In this document: piece by piece, positions 1-11,297 of the stretch | Layout: each line of letters begins with the position of its first letter | Position numbering within the stretch: the stretch's first letter is position 1 | Source: Casuarina equisetifolia | Lineage: Eukaryota > Streptophyta > Magnoliopsida > Fagales > Casuarinaceae | DNA: 64,000 nucleotides | Assembly (NCBI GenBank): GCA_028551475.1 | Contig: CM052358.1 | Location: 25,756,853 to 25,820,852 of the forward strand | Direction of reading: 5' to 3' | Notes under the pieces: generated by a model | What the model was told of the DNA's origin: nothing | The model's input: the letters and a program-made list of their open reading frames with translations, nothing else | The model's database searches: none | Position numbers and translations under genes: made by a program

Positions 1-844
1 AATTGAAGCTACTCAATTAACCCATGGCTTGCATCTTCATCGAGCGAAATTTGCACATGAAATAATAAAATGTGCAAATATGGGCAATGCACGTGGTGTT
101 ACAACCCATGCACTTCCAGCCATCCTCCTTCCATTAATGATGGTGACCCATTTCTTGACCCTACTCACTATCGTAGCATCGTGGGGTCCCTTCAATACCT
201 AACTCTCACACAGCCCGATATTGCATATGCCGTCAATACAGCATGCCAATATATGCATGCTCCTACCACCACTCATTGGACTTTTGTTAAATGAATATTA
301 CGTTTTCTTGCAGAGACTCCCCGCTTCGGTCTACACTTCACCAAAGGTCCTTCCAACGAGTTGCATGCCTACTCTGATGCTGGGTGGGCCGGTGACCAAG
401 ATGATCGTCGCTCAACGGGTGGATATTGCATCTTCCTTGGATCAAATCTTATTTCTTGGAGCTCACGCAAGCAGAAGACCATTGCTCGCTCAAGCACTGA
501 AGCAGAATTCAAAAGTTTAGCCAACACCTCCGCTGAACTAATGTGGATTGAAGCACTCCTACGCGACCTACATTTTCCTCTTCAACGTCCTCCAACCTTG
601 TGGTGCGATAACCTTTCCACACTTTATCTCTCTACCAATCCAGTGTTCCATGCACGCACAAAGCATGTCGAAATTGACTTTCACTTCGTTCGTGAACGCA
701 TCACCAATAAACAACTTTCGGTCCACTTCATCTCCACTGTGGATCAAATTGTAGACATTCTCACCAAGGGACTCTCCTCCTCTCGATTCAAGCTACTACA
801 AGACAAGCTTACAGTTCGTTCCGATCCTTTAGCTTGCGGGGGGA
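1..844 (+). mobile_element. Ty1/copia pol remnant (reverse transcriptase end and RNase H)
   Basis: One reading frame runs from about position 70 to past 800. It encodes the RT tail ([21 protein letters not shown] at 157-230) and a copia RNase H with its expected acidic residues: Asp in YSDAGWAGD, Glu in SSTEAEF and Asp in CDN, followed by ARTKHVEIDFHFVRE and VDILTKGL. A TGA at 292-294 interrupts the frame where copia proteins usually read VKRILRYL, so the copy carries a nonsense mutation and is probably dead. The 5' part (gag, protease, integrase, most of RT) lies outside the window. The element is oriented like the TNL genes, unlike the three other copia elements here. Confidence 0.93.
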
Positions 845-1254
845 TATTAAAGCAATCCAATCATGTCAACATCACTCATACGAAACAACTCAGCCTTACC
901 AACCAAGAAGATCATCTCAACGACTCAGAAAATCAATCAACTCACCAAGTCTCAGAAATCAAGCAATCCAAGAAGGAAGGAATTCGAAATTCAAATCATC
1001 TATCTACTATCACCAACCGAAATAGAAAAATACTCAAGACAAGATAAGGAAGTTTTTCAAAAATCAAATTATATATCCAATCTCGTTATCTCTCATCAAA
1101 TCAGCCATAAATTGTACCAACTCCATTTCCATTTCTTACTAATCTTTGTAACATTATAAATTGCACTCATTGTACAAACAAATGTATCGGAAATCATTTT
1201 TATTACAATTCATTGTATTGTTATTCTATCTCGGTATTTTACTCTTCAATTACA
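845..1254 (+). repeat. 3' LTR of the copia element at 1-844
   Basis: A purine-rich tract (GCGGGGGGA, about 836-844) directly follows the RNase H region, as a polypurine tract does before a 3' LTR. The presumed LTR starts at 845 with TATTAAAG, where TG would be expected, and ends near 1254 in ...CAATTACA. Its interior is AT-rich and has the usual copia-like end (TTGTACAAAC, then ...ATCTCGGTATTTTACTCTTC). No partner LTR is visible, so the borders are inferred from terminal motifs only. Confidence 0.6.
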
Positions 1255-2029
1255 AGAAGCATGTGATTCTTCAATGGTGTCCACTAGTACTCCGATAACC
1301 CCTTCAACTCTGTCTTCTTTGATTCATTTACGAGATTAAAACGTTTTTCTTTGTTTAAAGATCTCTCTATATTATTCATTGATTTAATATGTGATGTCTC
1401 TATATTATTTATTGAGATTTGTAAGTTGATAACCATTAAAAATATATAAATGAATAATTCGCTTCATTCTGATGTAAAACTAAGAAGTGGTAATCAAATT
1501 TGGTGGATCAATTATAGTCATGGTTGTGGAAAGATGCTATCTCCATCTTAGAAGTTCGCAATTGGAAGGACTAGAAATTTTATTTAGTTTGTTTTTCTTT
1601 TTTCTGTTCACAAGCTCACATGAAGACTATAAAATGTATAATGAGGGTGATTCATAGACTTAGATATGTGTTGATGCACTTTAAGGACTTCTTTAGTTCT
1701 TATCTTGACTATTTGGTTCCTTTCACATTAATAATAAGCATGGTGTGAATTTCTCTTTGAATCATTACTAATTAACTTCTTATCAGACATTTTTTTGTAA
1801 AAATTTTGATCCAACAGCCGTAAGTAGATGATTTATGGATGAAAAAAATTATATGAGAACAAAATAACATGACGTATTTACGAAAAATTCCCACTAAATG
1901 CTTTCTTTTCGTGCTTTCCCCAATTGCTTTATTTTGAGTACTTATAATTGAAAGTTTGGGGATTTCTGTAATATTTTTCTTTCTTTTATTTCGTACTTAT
2001 GCCGGAGATGATGTTTAAATATTAATCAT

Positions 2030-2440
2030 GGAAAGAAAACGATTCAGAAAATGGAACTTGAATATGATAAGCAATTGAATTTCATTGGCTAATTTAAAAC
2101 GAGTGCGAGTCGTAATTATTGAGGACCCTCTCCTTAAGTTACCGACACAATTTCGTGGGACCTGAGGTTCTACTTTCCACGTAGCAATATTCACTGAACC
2201 TGATAAAAGTAGCCTGCGAATCTGTCCTTCTTACCGTACAAAGATGGCATATTACAGAGAAGTGACATAAACAGAGCTTGCTTTCCGTCCAAATTGAAAA
2301 TTTACTCATCAATTCTTTTGGAAGGTTGTACTGGTGGGGTTAAGTTGCCAGAAAATTTTCAAATTAGACTGTCTTCCCTTTTGCGTCTTGTAACTTTCCC
2401 TCCTCTTTTCAAATTAGGAATTCCGAAACCTCTTTAGTCG
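2030..2440 (+). repeat. TNL upstream module, copy 1
   Basis: First of at least five copies of a shared block. Recognisable pieces in order: ATGGAACTTGAATATGATAAG, GAGTCGTAATTATTGAGGACC, TTACCGACACAATTTC, TTCTACTTTCCACGTAGC, CTGATAAAAGTAGCCTGCGA, AGAAGTGACATAAACAGAGC, and GGTTGTACTGGTGGGG followed by TTTTCAAATTAGACTGTC. The same pieces recur in order near 32275, 33055 and 34150, and partly near 3425. In copy 5 the block runs straight into the TNL3 start codon, so the module is promoter or 5'-leader DNA of the gene family. Confidence 0.75.
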
Positions 2441-3424
2441 GTTGGAGACAGCAGATCTTTACAACACAACTTAAAAAGCTTCCTTATATTGGACAATTAG
2501 TGTCCAACGTAGAAAGCTGGGAAATTACAAACAGAAAAAGAACCCAATTTCTTAGAAAAACTAAAGGCTTGTCAGAGAAAGCAAAGCAGCTTGCTAACAT
2601 AAGGAAATGAGTGAATGCTATATGATTATTAGATGAAATTATTTTCAATGATTGCCTCTCTATAAATTATTTGACATTAAACGCAAATTATGGCTTGGTA
2701 TTGGATTACTTCATCTAGTTTTTCATAATATTTTATAGAAGTTTTATGAAATATTATAAAAAATGTTCTTCAGTAATTATGAATAATACGGATAAATGAA
2801 AGCACTGTCTGCAGCCAAAGCAACCAAGAAGGTCGCCGACTCTGCTTTAACGCTACCAGAGGCTCGGTGGGTGAACTTCACATGATCTTTATTCCATATA
2901 TGAGGGCTCATGCGTAATGTTCTATAGTTTGAAAATGTATGCTCCTTGCTATCAAGTATATTGAGAATTTCATAGTTAAGTTTCAAGAGTGTGCAACTTA
3001 TTAAGTTTAATTGTTGAAAATTGAATAAAGTGTTTTCTTTCTCTTTTTAAGAATTAAAATTAAAAAATATTTTTTCTCATAAATGAGTTTTAAATAAATA
3101 AATAAACTTTCTTAAAATAATATTAAAACTTAAGTTTTAAAACATTAGTATTTACAACAAGACTTGTTATTTAAAATTTTAACATAATATTATAATGAAT
3201 TGAGAATTAATTAATGAAAAAATGTGTTAAGTTTTGCTCTTGTTTTTCAAAAAAAAAAAAAGAATTGAGAATGATATAAAGAATAAAGTATATTACTTAA
3301 CTCTTATTTTTAATAAAATTAAAAATATATATTCTTGTTTTACTGAGAGGTTTACTTAATTTTATTGAACTTTAATTTAATAAAAAATTATTATTCAGTA
3401 GTTGTAAATATATGTCGCTTGCAA

Positions 3425-3640
3425 GTCTTCGGATGGGTAATTCAAACCAACCAGCGAGGTCGTAATTAATGATGATGTTCTTGTCGCTTTATCTACCCAA
3501 TTTTTCAACAAAAGTGAATGGGAACGCGGGAGGCTCTACTTTTCATGTTCCCAAAATGATAAAATAGCCTGCGAATCTCTCCTTTTCACATTACAATGAC
3601 AACCTATCACGGAGAAGTGACGTAAAGAGAATTTACTTTT
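3425..3640 (+). repeat. TNL upstream module, copy 2 (next to TNL1)
   Basis: Partial, diverged copy: GAGGTCGTAATTAATGATGA, GGGAGGCTCTACTTTTCATG, ATAGCCTGCGAATCTCTCC, TTTTCACATTACAATGACAACC, AGAAGTGACGTAAAGAG. It lies about 340 bp upstream of the TNL1 start. Further down, AAACAAAGCTTGTGCGTCCC at about 3914 matches AAACAAAGCTGGTGCGTCTC at about 12227, upstream of TNL2, so the leader is also shared. Confidence 0.65.
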
Positions 3641-3977
3641 GGTGCAAATAAGATCAAATCTCAACCTTTCAAGTGAACGACGCAAACGTTCTCAATAATT
3701 AGTGAAGGTAAGACTCTTGAAATAAAATTAAGCCACATAAATAAAGGACCATCTTGCAAATAAAAAGGCTTCTGCGTTCCAACTCACCGAAATAAAAGAG
3801 GGGTCCCCAAACTTCACAATGCCCCTCGGCTCTACTTTTCATGTGTAATGGACAAAATTTTCTTTCCTCCACTTTCGACGCGTCATTTCCAACTTACTAG
3901 GCCTACTTTGTAAACAAAGCTTGTGCGTCCCGATCTCTCTAAAGGAGCTTTGGATTCAACAGGCTTGCGAGTCTCCA

Positions 3978-6900
3978 ATGGCTTCTACGAGCACTCATTC
4001 ACTTCCTTCAACTTCTTCTTCTTCAAGTGATTCACAAGAATACGAGGTCTTTCTCAGTTTTCGCGGCGTGGACACTCGCCATACTTTTGCAGACGCTCTC
4101 TATCATGCTATGAAAAATATGGGGATCGTCGTTTTTAGAGACAAAGAAGACCTGGAGGTAGGAGAAGAAATCAATCCAGCTCTCGCAATAGCAATAAAAG
4201 AATCCAGATACGCAGTCATTGTCATCTCGCCGCAGTTCGCTAAATCTAAAGCATGCTTGTTTGAGCTAACCGCCATCATGAAATGCATGCGAATGGGACG
4301 CCTTAAGGTTTTTCCCGTTTTCTACCATGTGAATCCCTCTGAACTGGGAGAGCTAATGAAGGATGTTGAAAATATTTTCACAAAACCACAAGGGAACCCT
4401 AGTGCTGCTAAAGCGAAGTGGGATAACTGGAAATCACTTTTGGGAAAACTAGGTGATTACTCTGTAGATCCCGAGCTTGACAAAGACCTGTCGGAATCAT
4501 GTAGACGTGCTCTAAAGGAAGCGAGTGATCTCTCTGCAATGGTGGTCGGAAAAGACAGGTATCGTCACTGTAATTAGTTCTACTAAATAGATGCATCAGT
4601 GTATTGAATATTATTTACTTTCCTAATCAAATCTAATTAGAGCAACTTTCAGCTTGTTTGGACTTTAATTCTAAATTAGTATCTTATTTTTACAGCTATG
4701 AAACAGAAATGGCTCAAGAAATTAGTTTCAAGATATTTGGTAAATTGATCGCTGACATACCAATCATTTCGGAGCATCTTGTTGGCATAGAATCTCGAGT
4801 GATAGAAATCATAAAGTTGCTTAATATAAAGGTAAACTTACCGGAAACAGAGGTGGATCCTGTACGTGTAATAGGGATTTGTGGTATTGGTGGAATTGGT
4901 AAGACCATCCTAGCAGAAATCATTTATGCAAAAGTTTCTCCACAATTTAGGGGTCGATGCTTTATTTATCATATTGGGAGGAAAATTGAACACCGTGATC
5001 TTGTTGAATTTCAAAAGCAACTCATTTCTAATATTCTCGGAAAGGATGTTGCGAGATCATTAGATAACGATCATAAGGTGAAGGAAGTGCTACGGACCAA
5101 ACTACGTAAAAAAAAGGCTTTCATTGTGCTTGATGATGTGTGGGAAAAAATCCAAGTAGATACACTAGTAGGGAGCCTTGAATGGTTTGGTCATGGAAGT
5201 AGAATTCTTATAACAAGTCGAGATTATCGCTTGCCACATTTGAGTAAGGAAAATGTTTATGAGGTTAAGCAGCTTGAAGATAAAGATGCTTTAGAGCTTT
5301 TTTGTTGGAAAGCCTTCAGCCAACCTCATCCTAAAGAAGGCTTTGAAAGGGTAATTGATAAAATTGTGCATAAAGCACAATGCCTTCCTTTTGCGCTTGA
5401 TGCTTTTGGTTCCTACTTATCTGGTAGGGATGATAAGGATGAATGGAATGCTTATGCAAATGAAATAGATAAAAATCTTGAGGAAAATGTTTCCATTACA
5501 CTTCAAAAGAGTTTTGATGCACTTGATCGTGGAGTCATTCCTAGACAAGTTTGTAAGCGAAAAGAATTATTTTTAGATATTGCATGTTTTTTCAATGGAT
5601 GTTTAAAAAATGATATTATTCATATACTAGAAGCTTTTGGTTACAATCATGTATATGATCTTGGAGTTTTGAAGGACAAATCTCTCATAAGAATCTCAAA
5701 TGATGGACGATTGTTGATGCATGATTTTTTAGTAAAATTAGGTCAGCAAATTGCAAAGAGTAGTAGATTATTGCAGACTGAAGATATCATAACTGCACTA
5801 AGCACCAGTACCATAAGATCAGAAGTAAGTATTTTCTTTGTCAATTCTTCAATATATTTGTCAATTATTTACACCTTATTAACTTTTGTTTTTCTCTTTT
5901 GCATTCTAGGAGAATCGTGAAGTTCAAGGCATTGTTCTAAAACTCCCTTTGTTAGAAGATGAACAATTGAGTTTAGAATCCTTATCAGCAATGGCAAACT
6001 TGAGAGTGCTTCAAATTAAATGCAACATTTATATGGAATATCCAAATGTCATATGGGATGGAGATACTTCAAAATTCAGCAATACTCAAGGGAAACTTAG
6101 GCATTATATGTATGGAAATATTGGATGGGAGGGAGACATTTCAAAACTCAGGCTAAGCAAAAAGTTATGTATTATGGAATGGTCTGAATATCCTTTAGAA
6201 TCTTTGCCTTTAAATTTTGCATCAACCAAGCTAGTTGAGCTCAAATTGCCTAGAAGTCGCATTGAGCGCCTATGGGTTGGACAAAAGGTAATTGTGCATT
6301 ATGCAAGCATTATTTGTTCTTCTTCATACTTTTTATGACATTTCTTTGTTTGATTTAACAATTAGTTAGCCTATAATGAATATTTTCAAAATTAAAGCAC
6401 ATAAACTTAAGTTTCTTGAAAAAGTTGACCTAGACACTTGACTTAGGTTGAGTCCCAAACCTTGAGACACTAGCCCTTGTAGATTGTATAATTTGGCCAA
6501 TCTAATGCATCAGCGAGGGACCTCAAATGCTCAAACAATTGTTGAAATTGTTTCTGGCAGGTTATTGCAATCTTTCACAAGTTCTAGATGTGATTGGCTT
6601 GGAACCACTCAAAGTCTTGATCAGTCTATGTCTTGATCTTTCTAAGTATTTCTAAATATTCCACATAATTTGCTTTATTTGCAGTATCATGATATTAATG
6701 GACTACTACAAAAGAATTTCCCTTTCCATTTGTGAGCTTTCTGTCTTGAGAGGAAATTCATGCATATAGAATTGAAGTAGGAGAATTATCCTTTAGAGTC
6801 TTGAGCTTTTTTTTAGAAACTTTAATTATTTAAAATAATGTTTGCTTGATAGCTCCATCAAACATGTACAATTTGGTTTGGAGGTAAGATTTTGGCTTAG

Positions 6901-8602
6901 GAAAATGTATTTTCTTCTCCTTTCCTATACTCATGTTCGATTTATTTATTTCATTTACTCACCTATTGTCCTATAACAGATGTTTAGGAATTTAAGATGC
7001 ATGAAGTTGAGCGGCTCACAAAATTTGATCGAGATACCTGACTTTCAAGGAATCCCGAACTTGGAGATACTAGATCTTACAAATTGTGAACGTTTGTCTA
7101 AGGTTAACGCATCTTTGGGACTTCTAAAACAGCTTAGAGAATTGCGTTGTAAAGGTTGCATCGGTCTTGGGAAATGCTCGGAAGTGCTTGCTGAATGCCT
7201 CTCAGGTTTAAGCGCTTTAGAAATATTAGATCTCACTCTTTGTGGTCTATCAGATGCGATAATTCCCAGTGATCTTAGTTGTTTAGGTTCACTCAAGTCT
7301 TTATGTCTACTTGGAAACAAATTTGAGAGAATACCTGAAAGCATCTACCAACTTTCAGCCCTTGAGCAGCTTCTAATTGATGGCCTTTACAATTACAAAC
7401 CTGAAGGGCTGGAGTCGCGTGAGTGTATGCTTCCTCAACCGAAGCTTCGACTCTCGGGTTTAAGGTGCTTACAAATTCTAAATCTGAGTTATCTAAATCT
7501 ACGGGATGAAGTAATCAGTAATGATATTAGGTATTTGTCCTCACTTGAGAATTTAGGTCTCACTGGGAACGACTTTGAGGAAATACCAGATGCCCTCTAT
7601 GAACTCTCCATCCTCCGGTCTCTCACCTTAGACAATCTTCCAAGACTGAAAACGTTGCCAAAGCTCCCACTGAGTTTAGTTGAAATGGTACTGTCAAACT
7701 GTCCTTCATTGGAGATGCCTTATAACATAAAGGCCGCGTGGAATTCAAGTGAAATATTGCGCACTACTGATTGCTCTCTTATGATTGCGAGTATTGGTTA
7801 TGATGGCAAACCTAGCAAGATGTTACTTGTGCATCCACAATGTCCAATGTGGACTAATAAAAGTGAAAATGCCTGGGAGGTGAGACTATAACTCTCCATT
7901 ATCCGATACATATATTGTGTTGTTGGAATGAAAAATACTGCAATTTAGTTTCTCTTTGCTTGGTTTTTATTTTTTTAATCAATTTGACAGGACCAAATCT
8001 TTGAAGTAGCTGTAGCATGTGGCCCTGTACAAGAAGTTGAAATTCCAAAGTGGTTTAACAAGAGAAGTATTTGTTTCTCTGAAACAATAGACGAAGGCAG
8101 TCTACATGCTGATTTGGATGATGATTTGAAGAATTGGAGGGGATTAGCTCTATTTATTATTTATCAAGCCCATGATAAGTCAACTTTTCCTGTCTTTGTT
8201 TCTCAAATCAAAGTCAGTCATCTATACAAAAAAAGAAAAAGACAAGTTGAAGTTAGTGATTCCCACATAATAGTTCCTGTAGCCTTTTGTGTCCCTGAAT
8301 TGCCTTCCAATGGGTTGAATGGAGTCTGGGTTTATATACCAGTTACGTGGTTTAGGAAACAGTTGAAGAATTTCAATAATGATCATAATCTTCGGACTTC
8401 AATTGCAATAAGCAGCCTAAATGTGGAGTTGAAGGAGTATGGGATGCGTTTGGTATATGACCATGATTTATCGAAGTTTTATGATGTTCTCACAAGCATT
8501 TCTGCACAAGGTGTGGATTCAAGAAGTGTTGAGGAATTTTTCGGTGATTTGAACCCTCTTGACTGCCTAGGCAATATCAAAGCAAGTGGAATTTCTTGGT
8601 GA
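3978..8602 (+). CDS. TNL1: TIR-NB-LRR immune receptor, apparently intact
   Basis: Intracellular NLR receptor expected to sense pathogen effectors and signal through its TIR NADase. Proposed exons: 3978-4558, 4696-5824, 5910-6287, 6980-7879, 7991-8602. All junctions are GT-AG and in phase, giving about 1199 residues. TIR (from about residue 21: EYEVFLSFRGVDTR) keeps the putative catalytic Glu in KACLFEL. NB-ARC has P-loop GIGGIGKT (257-264), kinase-2 IVLDDVW, RNBS-B GSRILITSR, LPFAL, RNBS-D LFLDIACFF and LLMHD. LRRs occupy exons 3-4. Exon 5 is a C-JID (post-LRR) domain starting near VACGPVQEVEIPKWF, with a basic stretch (KKRKRQ) that could be a nuclear signal. The MASTS start was chosen because all paralogues begin there in an AATGGCT-type context; an in-frame ATG exists 19 codons earlier. 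Exon borders are inferred from paralogue comparison. Confidence 0.9.
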
Positions 8603-9915
8603 TGGGGTACAAGTTAAGGCCAACACACAATTTCAAGACATCGTTGCCAGGTATTGAGGTTGCTAGTATAGTCATCGTGCTTAATTGTTTGCTTTGTTCA
8701 TTTTACTGAAATCGGTTATAGTTCCCATCTCATCTAGAAGGCAACTCATGGCCCAAAGTTTAAGGCACATTCACATTTTGCGTATTTACTTTATTTGCAC
8801 ATCTATATTGTAATATAGGTGAGGTTTTACGTTTTTGCATTAAGAATTAACATTATTATACTTTTCCCCTAGGACTTGCATATAGGAACTTGAGTAGTCA
8901 CAATTACTTCTAGAGCCGAAAAGAAATAATTTTTGTAATGTGCCGTATTATTTTTCTTTTAATGGCTCCTCTTTTCTGCAACAATATTTAATTGAAATGA
9001 ATTTTTTACAGGTACAAAAAGAAGAAGGATTTGATCTAGAGATCTTAAAATTAGAATTTAATAACTTTACTACTGGTGTATTGGGCCAAGTTCAATATAA
9101 CTGTCTTAATATTGAATGAGATTTTTCTGAACATTCTATTTAGAGGCATTACTATGACTTCTATACTGAAATTACTAATTTATTCATGTGAGCTTTTTTT
9201 TTTTCTTTTTTGGTTTGATAGAAATGTAAGTTTATATTAATAAAAATTAGCATACAAAATTATAGAAATATACCTCAACATTAATTTTTAACATTAATTT
9301 TCAATTCTTTTCTTAAATGTAGTAGAACTTCAATTCATTTTAGTGCTTTGATTTGATCTGTTGTGAAATGGAAAAGTGTAAAAATATATTTCTGTGCTAT
9401 AAGCAAAGGTCTGGCATTCGGTTTTTTCAAATCCACAACAATTATTGAACAAAATATATAATACTGCAAATGAGTTCTGGCACGGCCCAATTGTTTCCCT
9501 CTCTAATTGGTCATCAGCCATTAGCCCTTCGAAAAAAATTGGATATGAGATATGGGAACTTGGTGCAGCATTCCTTGTGATCTTGGTTTTTAAATCCTCA
9601 CTTGAACACTTACTTCTATCTGACAATAAATTTAGAAGATTGGCAATTAGTATCTGGAAAAAGCTTCCAACTTCAAGAGAATTTCTTTAAAAGCCAAAAA
9701 GATAGGAACAAATGGAAGCAACCAAAAGCCACTAACGTATTTGAATCAAACTTAAAATAGAATGAAGAGATCAAGTGTACATAACTCAAATTTCAAGCCA
9801 AAATATACTGAAAACCGAACATATAATTAACCACGAAAAAAAAATGTAAATTGACCAATGTTGAACTAAGTAGCTTGGATGAACTGAGCAAGCAAGTAGT
9901 CAACCAATTGTTCTC
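8603..9915. other. Spacer downstream of TNL1
   Basis: The TNL1 3' UTR probably begins here; a possible donor (CCAG|GTATTGAG, about 8648) hints at a 3' UTR intron, as in the paralogues. The rest is AT-rich without a recognisable gene. The small open frames at 9330-9690 on both strands show no known motif and are treated as chance. Confidence 0.5.
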
Positions 9916-10886
9916 TTAATTAGCCTTGGTTCCTTTGCTACAACCACCATCGTCGGCCTTATCTCCCAATCCTCTTCTGTGCGCAAGGGAGCAAGCTGTA
10001 GCACCGCTTCCAATTGCTTCCTCTACTAAGATTGTAGGATTCACAAACTCATTCATAGCACAGTTTCTTGAATCATCTACTAAGATAATATTATCATTCT
10101 CATCTATTTTAGATTTAGTAAAAGTACGTCGTCCAGCCAAAAGCTCTAATAGAACCATACCGAAGTCATAGGCATCAACTTCCTCTGTCACCTTACCTAA
10201 AGTGTAATAGCTAGGGCATATGTAATCTAAAGTCCCTACTGACACATCTTCAACATCAATTTCACCCACCGGAATTGTAATGCAAAATGAAAATTCTGGC
10301 AGTTTTAGGAACGTCATTCTGGTCTAAAAGGATATTGCTTGTTTTGACATGTCTAAAAATGATGGGTGTAGAGAATGCAGTGTATACATATGCAATCGCA
10401 TGAGCAATCTTCAACCTATCCTGCAATGATATTGGAGTAGCTTCCCGTTTGGTGACATAAATTTGATCATCAAGGACTCCATTTTGAATTGTTCATACAC
10501 TAAAGTCGGATTTGGAGTCTCGAACAACCCCCTGCCAATTTCAAAATATTTCTATGAGCACTCAACTTTACAGAAATAGCTAAACCTTTTAACGCTAGGT
10601 CCTTAGATGATGTTTCAACGTCATAATGCTTGATGGCAACAAATCGGCCTTCAAGAGAAACCTTGTAATATTTATATATACCATCTTCACGTAGAAAAGG
10701 CTTAGGATCAACGTTGTTGGTTGCTGATACAAGCACCTTATAAAAGAAGCTACAGATGGCAATAGGCCTGCCATTACAAGATGCAACCAGAATCTCCAAT
10801 ACAAAGCCTCCATTCTCAAAAAGTGCTCTCTTTCTCTCTTCTGGGCCATGAACATCACCGCAAGCAAACAGCCCCTTCAGTAGCAT
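9916..10886 (-). pseudogene. Decayed ZED1-related (ZRK-type) pseudokinase
   Basis: Read on the minus strand from 10886 down. N-terminal piece: ERKRALFENGGFVLE, then FYKVLVSATNNVDP, LEGRFVAIKHYDVE (the VAIK lysine is kept) and KLSAHRNILKLAGGC. Frame changes follow near 10510 and 10450. The middle part reads ISLQDRLKIAHAIAYVYTAF and IIFRHVKTSNILLD, a catalytic loop in which HRD has become FRH. The last part has FSFCITIPVGEIDVED, VGTLDYICPSYY, and VTEEVDAYDFGMVLLELLAG. The ENG...LE start, SATNN and FSF in place of DFG are hallmarks of ZRK receptor-like cytoplasmic pseudokinases, which in Arabidopsis act as adaptors of the NLR ZAR1. At least two frameshifts make this copy a pseudogene. Confidence 0.8.
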
Positions 10887-11297
10887 GCTTCACTTGCCCA
10901 GAAAGGAACTCTCGCGCTGTCTCCACGCTCCCACACACTGGAGGGATTGAAACTGGCCTGACTTTAATCTCATCTCCTCTCGCATCCACGAAAGTAAGGG
11001 CCCATTTCTCGTAAATAACCTCAGCCGTCGTCGTTTTGGACTTTTTAGGTGAAGGCTTCTGAACATTATTTGGATGTGTTGAACAGACTGCACCTACATG
11101 GAAAGTCCCATACGGTCATCCTCATAATATAATTTTGTTTTCAGTGTTGGATCAGCATTAGGCGAAATTTCTTTGAAAGAGTCCATGGGAACTTGCTTGA
11201 GCGCGTCGGTGGCAAATTGTGCACGTCTAGTGTTGGGAATGACAACGTTCGTAAAAATGCCGTTCGCTTTATAATTATTGGTCTGGTCAAGTTTCAC
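10887..11297 (-). pseudogene. Unrecognised coding-like fragment upstream of the ZRK pseudogene
   Basis: Two minus-strand frames join into one plausible protein. The first (11297 to about 11095) contains RAQFATDALKQVPMDSFKEI and NADPTLKTKLYYEDDRMG. After a frame change at the TAG near 11098 the second reads STHPNNVQKPSPKKSK, AEVIYEKWALTFVDARGDE, and ends with ETAREFLSGQVKHATEGA. Composition and mixed hydrophobic/charged pattern look coding, but I do not recognise the family and assign no function. It is on the same strand and directly upstream of the ZRK remnant, so it may be a separate captured gene fragment or a fused N-terminal piece. Confidence 0.4.

Larger units (their letters stand above)
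1255..3920. other. Gene-free spacer upstream of TNL1
   Basis: No convincing gene is visible. The stretch is AT-rich with homopolymers and holds two copies of the upstream module listed separately (about 2030-2440 and 3425-3640). Around 1925-1970 it carries the uninterrupted version of the site into which a copia element inserted at 27621. A GC-richer island at 2795-2890 contains a short open frame on the minus strand that I do not recognise. The last 150 bases probably hold the TNL1 promoter and leader. Confidence 0.6.

Noticed and set aside
3921..3977. Earlier in-frame ATG as TNL1 start
   Set aside because: The 19 extra codons are not shared by TNL2 or TNL4, whereas the MAS start is common to all four genes.
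7045..7344. Minus-strand 99-codon frame within the TNL1 LRR exon
   Set aside because: Antisense shadow of a clear LRR-coding exon.
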